A stretch of 64,000 nt of DNA, taken from the NCBI RefSeq assembly GCF_030548295.1, contig NZ_JAUOSB010000001.1, positions 558,001 through 622,000 on the forward strand, read 5' to 3'. The notes beneath the pieces were generated by a model. The model was given only the letters and a program-made list of their open reading frames with translations. It searched no databases and was not told the DNA's origin. This document shows positions 34,219 to 41,395 of this stretch, piece after piece; position 1 is the stretch's first letter; each line of letters starts with the position of its first letter. Both the position numbers and the translations under genes were made by a program. The DNA is from Wenyingzhuangia sp. 2_MG-2023 (GTDB lineage Bacteria > Bacteroidota > Bacteroidia > Flavobacteriales > Flavobacteriaceae).

Positions 34219-36489
34219 TTAAAAACGAATGTTAGTGCTAATATTTGGTGTAAATTTTAAGGATCTATTGTCAATTTGAATCACACCATTATTGTCGTCT
34301 AAAGTATAATATCTTTGAATGATATTTTGTTTATTGGTCAAATTTAAAATTCCAATATTAAAACTTCCAGTAATACGATTGTTCATTTTAAATTTGTATT
34401 TCAAAGAAGTGTCAATTCTAAAAAAATCTTCTAAATTTTCTTTGTTAGGAAGATCGTAATTGATAGCTTCAATTCCATTGATTTTGATTACAGGATTGTC
34501 TTTTATAGGTTTTGTGTATACATTTCCTTTTTTCCAATTTAGACCTACGGACAATTCAATATTTTTAAGCAATGTATAGTTAAAACCTAGTGATGAAGAT
34601 TGATTTACATTTAAATTGTTTGGAAAAACTTTCGGATCAAATTTGCTAAAAAAGTAATTGTTATTGCTAATAGTGTAACTAATCCAAGTACTGTATTTTT
34701 TACCCGTTTTATTGATTAGAAATTCGGTACCATAAGTGTTGTAATTCCCGTGTGCTTGCTCAAATTTAAAACTATTGTAAAATCCTTGACTAGCTGCGGT
34801 TACTCCTGTTACACGCTTATAAAAACTAGTGATTTCCACATACATATTTTTGAAGCTATAATCTATACCGTAAGAAATTTGTTTGCTTTTTACGATAGGT
34901 GTAAATTTATTATCTGATAAAATCCATCGTCTATTTTCAACACCTAAAAAATGATCTTTAAAATCTACTTTTTGATTGACAGTTTGATGTTTGAATTCTC
35001 CTAACAATTTAAACTTTAGATTATCGGTTATTTTTTGTTTTAAAACAAATCTTGGTTCAAAAATTAATTTGTCAAATTTTTGTAAATAATTGATTCTAAG
35101 TCCTGATTTTAAAAAAGTGTTTTTATTTTTATAGACCATCTCAGAGAATACAGCTTGTGTTTTTAATACTTCTTTTATATTTCGTTCTATAGTAGGTTTG
35201 TTGATTAGAGTCCTATTTAAGACACCTGTTTCTATAAATTCTGCACCCAATAAAAGATTGTAATTTGTTTTGAATTTGAGGTGATGCTGTATTTTTATAT
35301 TGTTTTCTGTGACTAAATTTTTCTGAAAATTAGTTTGATTCAAATTGTATTTTTTATCAAAAGATTCAATATTATATTGAGTATGATAAGCTAAAATTTC
35401 TGTTAAATTGTTAGAATTCCACTGTGTTTTCCAATCTAGCCCAATAGCTTTTTTTTCCTGATTTAAATTGCTCTTTTTCTCATCTGTAGATAGTTCATGA
35501 TAGTTTAAACTATTGACTATGTTTATATAATTTACACGTAGCTTGTTTTTAGAATTGACATCGTAAAGTAGTTTTGCACTATAATCATAAAAGGAAAATT
35601 TAGATTTTGTATCTATTATTTCATCTTTCTTAATTTTAATTTCACTATCCTGAAAACTTTTGTAGAAATAATTATCATAAGTAATGGTTTCAAAAAAATT
35701 TGTCAGAGATTTTCTACCAGAAACTTGTAATTCTAATTTTTGATTGATTGGGATCTTTAAAAACATACCAGCATTGATCAAATCTACATTGATATTTCCC
35801 GAAAAATTATGAGTCAATTCATCTTTGTTAGACATAAAAATGGTGCTAGAAATACCATTTCCATAAGCACTGCTAGTTCCGTTTTTAGTAACGGTAACTT
35901 TATCTATAAAATTTGAATTGTAAGCAGAAATGAGTCCAAAAAAATGACTGGAATGATACATTTTCATACCCTCCCAAAGAATCAGATTTTGATCGTTAGT
36001 TCCACCTCTAACATTTAGGTAGTTAATACTTTCATTTTCACTTTCTATACCTGGTAATATTTGTATGGATTGCATGATGTCTGGACTAGACAAACCCGGT
36101 AAAATACCAAATTTTTTAGTATTCAAAACAATGCTTCCATCAGTCTTTTTTTGCAATCCTTTTGTTAAGTATTTGGTTAAAGTAACAGTGTTTAAAACCT
36201 CTATAAATTTGTTTTTTTTGGTAATGGTAATGTAGCGCTTGTTTATTCTTTTAAAACGCAATAGACTGTTATTGTTTATGAATAAAATAATTTCATCTAA
36301 ATTAGTTGTTTGTGTTGGTTGAGAGATGGTTACTTTTTCTAAATCTGATGGAGAAAAAGCAAATTTAACATCAAATTTTTTCTCAAGCACAGGAATATAA
36401 TCAATCAAAAAAAGTGATGATTTTTTTGATTGAGAATACACCCAAATATTGGTTGATAACCAAAGAAAAATCCAAAATAGATGTTTCAT
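34219..36489 (-). CDS. TonB-dependent receptor with STN signalling domain (set 1)
   Basis: 756 aa. Signal peptide to about residue 19. An STN domain follows (residues 24-92, VLEKKFDVKFAFSPSDLEKV and its continuation), which in FecA-type receptors contacts the FecR anti-sigma factor. The plug has GSIVLNTKKFGILPGLSSPD, then NVRGGTNDQNLILWEGMKMY, and the remainder is a 22-strand-type barrel. The carboxypeptidase-like domain present in its paralogue at 41396 is missing here. ATG overlaps the fecR stop (TAATG). The ligand is unknown. Confidence 0.85.
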   Translation of the reverse strand: MKHLFWIFLWLSTNIWVYSQSKKSSLFLIDYIPVLEKKFDVKFAFSPSDLEKVTISQPTQTTNLDEIILFINNNSLLRFKRINKRYITITKKNKFIEVLNTVTLTKYLTKGLQKKTDGSIVLNTKKFGILPGLSSPDIMQSIQILPGIESENESINYLNVRGGTNDQNLILWEGMKMYHSSHFFGLISAYNSNFIDKVTVTKNGTSSAYGNGISSTIFMSNKDELTHNFSGNINVDLINAGMFLKIPINQKLELQVSGRKSLTNFFETITYDNYFYKSFQDSEIKIKKDEIIDTKSKFSFYDYSAKLLYDVNSKNKLRVNYINIVNSLNYHELSTDEKKSNLNQEKKAIGLDWKTQWNSNNLTEILAYHTQYNIESFDKKYNLNQTNFQKNLVTENNIKIQHHLKFKTNYNLLLGAEFIETGVLNRTLINKPTIERNIKEVLKTQAVFSEMVYKNKNTFLKSGLRINYLQKFDKLIFEPRFVLKQKITDNLKFKLLGEFKHQTVNQKVDFKDHFLGVENRRWILSDNKFTPIVKSKQISYGIDYSFKNMYVEITSFYKRVTGVTAASQGFYNSFKFEQAHGNYNTYGTEFLINKTGKKYSTWISYTISNNNYFFSKFDPKVFPNNLNVNQSSSLGFNYTLLKNIELSVGLNWKKGNVYTKPIKDNPVIKINGIEAINYDLPNKENLEDFFRIDTSLKYKFKMNNRITGSFNIGILNLTNKQNIIQRYYTLDDNNGVIQIDNRSLKFTPNISTNIRF

Positions 36490-37385
36490 TATTTCGAAAT
36501 AATTACTTCATTTTGATTAATAGTGTAGGTTAATTTTAACGGAATTGTAAGAGTTTTTAATGCTATTTCTAAATTTGTGTGCGTAAATGTACCCGTAAAA
36601 AGAGTTTTGTTGTCTACGTTTTTTAGAACAATATTGATATCATACTGTTTTTCCAATTCCTCTATTACTTTAAATAAAGGAGTCTGATTAAAAGAAGATT
36701 CCTTAAGAATCCAACTAGGTTTTTTATTAGGGGTAGTTAAATGTTGAATTTTATTTTCGGTAAGAATTTGAATTATTTTACCTGGAAGTAGAATTTTTTC
36801 ATGATTTTGATAAGTTACTTTTACAGAACCTTCATAACAATCAACTTGAAAAAAACCGGTACGATCTTGTACATTAAACTGTGTTCCTAAAACTTGAACT
36901 GTTCCACTTTGAGTATGCACAGTAAATTTTTTTCCTTTGGCTACTTTAAAATAAGCTTCTCCAGTTAAATTTATATTTCTATGTTCGTTCCAATTATTTT
37001 CAGCATACGAAATAGTAGAGTTACCATTTAAAACAACTTCAGAATTGTCTGGCAAAACAAGGATTTTAGTTTCTGCTATGCTAGTTGTAATGGTGGTAGA
37101 ATTGTTTTGCGTTACAAAATAGTAAGTAGGGTAGATAAGTAACAATATAGCTGCAGCTACTTTAAATACTACAGAAAAGTTTACAACCTTTCCTTTTTTG
37201 TGCTTTTTTAGTTGTTGAAAATTCTGAAAAGCTTCTTCAGAATTTTCTTTAGGAACATTGATATGTGTGGTATAATGAGATAATTTTTTCAATGCTTCCA
37301 ATTCCTTAAAACCTATTTTTGATTCTAATTCCTCAGAAGTCAACTCATCATTCATCCATTGGTGTATGTATTTTTCATTTTCCAT
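36489..37385 (-). CDS. FecR family anti-sigma factor (set 1)
   Basis: 298 aa. The N-terminal 80 residues are cytoplasmic, one membrane helix lies at about 75-92 (FKVAAAILLLIYPTYYFV). The periplasmic FecR domain has the typical VLPDNSEVVLNGNSTISYAENNW, GEAYFKVAKGKKFTVHTQSGTVQVLGTQFNV and DVKV-like tail. A DUF4974-like C-terminal domain (PLFKVIEELEKQYDINIVLKNVD) follows. It transmits the signal from the receptor STN domain and controls the sigma factor encoded upstream (11 bp gap). Confidence 0.9.
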   Translation of the reverse strand: MENEKYIHQWMNDELTSEELESKIGFKELEALKKLSHYTTHINVPKENSEEAFQNFQQLKKHKKGKVVNFSVVFKVAAAILLLIYPTYYFVTQNNSTTITTSIAETKILVLPDNSEVVLNGNSTISYAENNWNEHRNINLTGEAYFKVAKGKKFTVHTQSGTVQVLGTQFNVQDRTGFFQVDCYEGSVKVTYQNHEKILLPGKIIQILTENKIQHLTTPNKKPSWILKESSFNQTPLFKVIEELEKQYDINIVLKNVDNKTLFTGTFTHTNLEIALKTLTIPLKLTYTINQNEVIISK

Positions 37386-37396
37386 TTTAAGATGTT

Positions 37397-37912
37397 TTAT
37401 TTGCTGAATTTTGTTTTAAGCTGTAAATTTTTAAGAGCTTCAGACATATGTTTTTCTACTGTTTTTTGGGAGATATTTAGCAATTCAGCTATTTCTCTAT
37501 ACTTTTTATTTTCTATTCTGTTCAATAAAAAAATCTGTCTTTGTTGCGCAGGTAAAGCAGCAATTTTAGTCAGCAATTGTTGTTTGTATTCTTCTTCTAA
37601 ATAAAGATATTCTGGGGAGTGATTGTCTTTATCGTAATTAGGAGTTTCTTTTTGATAAGCAAATACAACATTTTGATGCTTTACTTTGTTTAAAAAAAGA
37701 TGATTGATAGTTGTAAACAAATAACTTTTGGCTTTTAGATAGTTGATAGAAGCGCAATTTTCCCAAATTTTAGCAAAGGAATCTTGTAAAAGATCTAAAG
37801 AATCACTAGAACTTCCACATTTGTAAAAAGCAAAATTATTTGCAGCTTTAAAGTTTTGTTTGTAAAATTTTTCAAACAAAATTTCATCACATAGATTAGG
37901 ACTTTTACTCAT
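37397..37912 (-). CDS. ECF RNA polymerase sigma-70 factor (set 1)
   Basis: 171 aa from ATG 37912 (MSKSPNLCDEILFEKFYKQ); 11 extra in-frame codons upstream lie in a hairpin. Region 2 (SSDSLDLLQDSFAKIWENCASINYLKAKSYLFTTINHLFLN) and region 4 (LPAQQRQIFLLNRIENKKYREIAELLNISQKTVEKHMSEALKNL) are separated by a short linker, as in the Bacteroidota-type ECF sigma factors that work with FecR. It probably activates its own receptor operon on ligand binding. It is about 50 percent similar by eye to the sigma factor at 39906. Confidence 0.9.
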   Translation of the reverse strand: MSKSPNLCDEILFEKFYKQNFKAANNFAFYKCGSSSDSLDLLQDSFAKIWENCASINYLKAKSYLFTTINHLFLNKVKHQNVVFAYQKETPNYDKDNHSPEYLYLEEEYKQQLLTKIAALPAQQRQIFLLNRIENKKYREIAELLNISQKTVEKHMSEALKNLQLKTKFSK

Positions 37913-37931
37913 ATATATTTTTTTAAAACCG

Positions 37932-37962
37932 ATGAGTAATTCCATGAAAAGGAACTACTCAT
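37932..37962 (-). terminator. Hairpin between the repeat lipoprotein and sigma factor genes
   Basis: Imperfect 12 bp inverted repeat ATGAGTAATTCC / GGAACTACTCAT around a 7-base loop, on the minus strand followed by a T-rich stretch. It could end the lipoprotein transcript or weaken read-through into the sigma operon. Confidence 0.5.
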
Positions 37963-37972
37963 TAGTATTATT

Positions 37973-39202
37973 TTATAAACAATCATCTACTTTTAAAATA
38001 AATTCACCATCGTTGTTAATGGTTGTATTAGTCCCATTTGCATCTTTTACTTGAATAGGATAAGCAATGTCAATCAAAGAGTCTGAATCACTATAAAACT
38101 GGATATCATTTTCAATTGAATAAATTCCTTGTGTTGTATTTATTTCTACAGGATATACAATCTCAATACATGAAAATGGGTTACTACTCGTATAAGTAAA
38201 ATCGTTGTTATAATTGGTTTGTAAACTGTTCAATTCATCAATAGTATTGATGGTATATACACCATCAGAACCTGTAACATTTATAGGATATTCAATATAA
38301 ATAGGGGCATTGTCGTTGTTTATTTTTAATGATAAAAGATTGTCAAAATTACTTTCATTGGTCAAATCTATAACTTCATTTACAATGGTTACACTAAAAG
38401 GGAATTGAATAGAAATATTAGGAGAATTGTCTATAAAATCATCTGTTGTACCGTTGTGTTGAGTTATGAATTTTATGGCATTTTTAATGTCAATTTGCTT
38501 AGATTCAAAAAAGACTTCTAATTCTAAATTGGAACGAACAGTTGTGTTTTCAATTTCAATAGGATATTCAAAAGCTACCAATAAATTTTCGTTAGAATTA
38601 GTAGGTAGAAAATTGATCAAATCTTGCTTGTCGGTTGCTTGGTAAGTACTGATTGCCAAACCGTTCTGTAATACATTTTGCAAACCCGTTGTAAATTGAA
38701 TAGGATATTCAAAACCATTGTAAGAGCTTAAATAATCTCGTATCTTATCTAATAAATCGTCTGTTAAATAGCTTTCTGTAAGTGGCAGATATACTTTGAT
38801 GGGTTTTATAGTGTTTTCAATAATATCGTCCAATTCTGTATTGTTTTTTAGTGTATAAGAATCTTTGTTTCTGTCTAATACTTGAATAGGATATTTGATA
38901 GAAGCCAGAATATTACCTGTTTCAGAACTCTTTAAAAAAGAAAACAAATCATCTTCATTTTTAAATTCATTACTTCCAGATTGTTCAGAATTTAGATAAT
39001 AAGTAACCACAGTTACAGGAAAACTTATTTCTGCAGAAGCATCTAGAATTAAGTTTTTTAGATTGGCTATAGATTTATTACTCAAACTACTGTTGCTAGT
39101 TTCAGTACTACCAAGCATATTATCAGAAGTTTCTTTTTGACAAGAATTTAGAAATAGAAAGGCTATAAAGATTATTTTGTATAGAAAAGGAATTGTTTTC
39201 AT
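37973..39202 (-). CDS. Lipoprotein built from repeated [YF]-P-[IV] strand modules, unknown function
   Basis: 409 aa. Lipobox FLFLNSC (Cys21). From residue 58 on, a strand motif of the form I-x-[YF]-P-[IV]-x-[VI] recurs with its Pro at 62, 105, 167, 213, 268, 306, 351 and 382. Between copies there is usually a loop with D/N-G and a short helix like NEDDLFSFL or TIDELNSL. This suggests seven or eight small alpha/beta modules in a row. Cys345 and Cys408 might pair. I do not recognise a named family. It sits between the two sigma/FecR/receptor sets and is read toward set 1. A surface-exposed partner or cargo of those receptors is my inference. Confidence 0.6.
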   Translation of the reverse strand: MKTIPFLYKIIFIAFLFLNSCQKETSDNMLGSTETSNSSLSNKSIANLKNLILDASAEISFPVTVVTYYLNSEQSGSNEFKNEDDLFSFLKSSETGNILASIKYPIQVLDRNKDSYTLKNNTELDDIIENTIKPIKVYLPLTESYLTDDLLDKIRDYLSSYNGFEYPIQFTTGLQNVLQNGLAISTYQATDKQDLINFLPTNSNENLLVAFEYPIEIENTTVRSNLELEVFFESKQIDIKNAIKFITQHNGTTDDFIDNSPNISIQFPFSVTIVNEVIDLTNESNFDNLLSLKINNDNAPIYIEYPINVTGSDGVYTINTIDELNSLQTNYNNDFTYTSSNPFSCIEIVYPVEINTTQGIYSIENDIQFYSDSDSLIDIAYPIQVKDANGTNTTINNDGEFILKVDDCL

Positions 39203-39283
39203 AAGATAATTGGTTGTGTTTGATTCAAATACGACTAAGAATCAGAACGATATAAATATATTGAGAAATAATGGGATGAGACT

Positions 39284-39622
39284 TTACAATTTATTTGCTT
39301 TGTCAACTTCTTCTTGAGTTCTCTTAAATGTTTTGCAAGTAGTTATTCCTTCTGAATTTTCGTCAGTAACCAATTTTATACAAAATTCGGTAGTACCTAT
39401 ATTAGATCCCAAATGTAATTCTGCACCACTATGCTCATCTATTTGGGTATAACTTCCTTCAATTTTTGTGGCAATAACTTTGATATCTAAATTATTTTCA
39501 GCCTCAAAAGTTCTAAACTCTATTTTAATTTCTACTTCTTCATTGTTTTCAGATTCAGAACAAGAGATAAAGATAAAAGAGAATAGTAATATTTTGTAGA
39601 TAGATTTGCTAATGGTTTTCAT
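39284..39622 (-). CDS. Small lipoprotein, unknown function
   Basis: 112 aa. Lipobox ILLFSFIFISC (Cys21) followed by an acidic spacer (SESENNEEVE) and a short beta-rich domain with two cysteines (EFCIKLV and GITTCKTF) that could form a disulfide. The C-terminus is charged. No family is recognised. It is the first gene of the leftward run to the sigma/FecR/receptor set 1, with 81 bp to the next lipoprotein. It shares the opening MKTI and a similar signal with that neighbour. Confidence 0.55.
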   Translation of the reverse strand: MKTISKSIYKILLFSFIFISCSESENNEEVEIKIEFRTFEAENNLDIKVIATKIEGSYTQIDEHSGAELHLGSNIGTTEFCIKLVTDENSEGITTCKTFKRTQEEVDKANKL

Positions 39623-39686
39623 AATAAGATTTGTTTGTGTTATATAAGTAAGACAAACAGCTTATGAGTTTCCCTATAAAAAAGAC

Positions 39687-39722
39687 AAAAAAAAATCCCT
39701 GTAATGATAAACACCACAGGGA
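39687..39722 (-). terminator. Isolated terminator-like hairpin upstream of the lipoprotein genes
   Basis: Stem TCCCTGT / ACAGGGA with a 13-base loop. On the minus strand it is followed by nine T residues. No gene precedes it on that strand for at least 180 bp, so it would end a short leader RNA or small RNA before the gene at 39622. Confidence 0.55.
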
Positions 39723-39733
39723 CCGACTGGTTT

Positions 39734-39760
39734 TTGCTATGAAACGAAAAACTATCTTTG
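39734..39760 (+). promoter_or_regulatory. Promoter of the sigma/FecR/receptor set 2
   Basis: TTG (39734-39736), 16 bp, TATCTTTG (39753-39760). The -7 box fits TAnnTTTG; the spacing is just below the usual 17-23 bp. The sigma start codon is 145 bp further on. Confidence 0.5.
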
Positions 39761-39905
39761 TATTTTTTTATGTGCGATAGACGTTAATAAAACATCTAAT
39801 TTTTAAAATACCCTACCATATTTTTTGACTTTTTTAAGAATAGATTTTAATTTAAAACATAATATAACTAAGAATCATTTATTTTTGAGATTACAAACAA
39901 TAGAT

Positions 39906-40421
39906 ATGTCAAAAGAAACTTCGGTTTGCGAGGCCAAAACATATGAATCCATTTATAAACAATACAGTAGGTCTTTGTATAGATTTATGTATTTTAAATG
40001 TGGCGATCAAGATAGGGCAGAAGATTTGGTGCAAGAGGCTTTTATAAAACTCTGGAATAACTGTGCAAAAGTAATTTTTAGCAAAGCAAAATCTTATTTG
40101 TACACCATAGCTAACAATCAATTTTTAAATGAAGTGGCTCACAACAAAGTAAAACTTAATTATCAGCAAAGTTCAGCAAAAGATAGAAACAACAATGAAT
40201 CTCCAGATTTTATTTTAGAAGAACAGGAGTTTATGATTAAGCTTGAAAAAGCAATAGAAGAATTAACTCCGGGAGAAAGAGAGGTTTTTTTATTGAACAG
40301 AATAGAAGATAAAAAGTACAGAGAAATAGCAGAAATGCTAAATATTTCTGTAAAGGCAGTCGAAAAAAGAATGCACGGAGCTTTGCTAAAATTAAGAAAT
40401 AGCATTGGAAAAAAAATATAA
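39906..40421 (+). CDS. ECF RNA polymerase sigma-70 factor (set 2)
   Basis: 171 aa from ATG 39906 (MSKETSVCEAKTYESIYKQY), the same start type and exact length as its paralogue at 37397-37912. A longer frame to 39825 is AT-rich and unlike the family. Region 2 is DQDRAEDLVQEAFIKLWNNCAKVIFSKAKSYLYTIANN and region 4 is LTPGEREVFLLNRIEDKKYREIAEMLNISVKAVEKRM. The FecR gene follows after 63 bp. It probably drives the receptor operon it belongs to. Confidence 0.9.
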   Translation: MSKETSVCEAKTYESIYKQYSRSLYRFMYFKCGDQDRAEDLVQEAFIKLWNNCAKVIFSKAKSYLYTIANNQFLNEVAHNKVKLNYQQSSAKDRNNNESPDFILEEQEFMIKLEKAIEELTPGEREVFLLNRIEDKKYREIAEMLNISVKAVEKRMHGALLKLRNSIGKKI

Positions 40422-40484
40422 GGTTAAAACAAATTAGAGTAGGGTTTTTAGGCTTACAAATGTTATAGTTACAAATAGAAAATA

Positions 40485-41393
40485 ATGAAACAAAATCATA
40501 TAAATAACGATACTTTTTTAGCAAGGTGGTTGAGCAATGATTTGTCTGATAATGAGTTAAAAGAATTTAAAGAGTCTCCAGATTATTCTCTGTATTTAAA
40601 AATTGCTGAGAAAAGTAAAGAGTTTAAAGTACCCGTTTTCAATCAAGAAAAAGTATACCAACAAATACAGTTGGCTATTCAAAAGGAAAAAAATAAAGTT
40701 AAAAAATTAATTTCTACTTGGGTATATGGTGCTGCAGCTGCAATTTTGTTATTGATAGGTGTTTCTTTCTTTTTCAATCAAAATAATACAATACAAGTAG
40801 CAAAAGGGCAAAAATTAGCGTATATTTTACCAGATGGATCTACGGTAAATTTAAATGGCCAATCGTCTATTAGTTTCAATGAAAAAAAATGGAAAGAAGG
40901 AGAAAGAGAATTGGAATTAGAAGGAGAGGGGTATTTTAAAGTAAAAAAAGGTTCTGCTTTTTCTGTACATACAGAAGAAGGATCTGTAACAGTTTTGGGA
41001 ACACAGTTTAATGTACAAACCATAAAAAATTATTTGTCGGTTGAGTGTTATGAAGGAAAGGTATATGTTGCTAACGGATTTTTGGATACAGTTTTAACTC
41101 CAGGAAAAGGAGTAAATTTTAAAGATAAAACCAAAAAAAATTACAACATTCATTGGTCTCAACCAGATTGGGTTAGAAATACATATCAATACAACGGTAC
41201 TCCTTTAAGCATTGTTTTTAAAGATTTGGAAAATGTTTACGGAATAACTGTAAAAAATAAAAATGTAGATATAACTCAAAAATATTCAGGGAAACTTTTG
41301 AATGATGATTTAACCAAAGCGGTAGAAATTATTGGTAAGTCAATGGATATCAACTATAAAATTAAAGAGAACACAGTAACGATTGATCAATAA
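40485..41393 (+). CDS. FecR family anti-sigma factor (set 2)
   Basis: 302 aa. One membrane helix at about 84-100 (VYGAAAAILLLIGVSFFF). The periplasmic FecR domain has ILPDGSTVNLNGQSSISFNEKKW, GEGYFKVKKGSAFSVHTEEG and TVLGTQFNVQ, and a DUF4974-like end has PLSIVFKDLENVYGITVKNKN. The domain order equals that of set 1. It should hold the set 2 sigma factor until the receptor STN domain signals. The receptor gene starts 2 bp after its stop. Confidence 0.9.
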   Translation: MKQNHINNDTFLARWLSNDLSDNELKEFKESPDYSLYLKIAEKSKEFKVPVFNQEKVYQQIQLAIQKEKNKVKKLISTWVYGAAAAILLLIGVSFFFNQNNTIQVAKGQKLAYILPDGSTVNLNGQSSISFNEKKWKEGERELELEGEGYFKVKKGSAFSVHTEEGSVTVLGTQFNVQTIKNYLSVECYEGKVYVANGFLDTVLTPGKGVNFKDKTKKNYNIHWSQPDWVRNTYQYNGTPLSIVFKDLENVYGITVKNKNVDITQKYSGKLLNDDLTKAVEIIGKSMDINYKIKENTVTIDQ

Positions 41394-41395
41394 TT

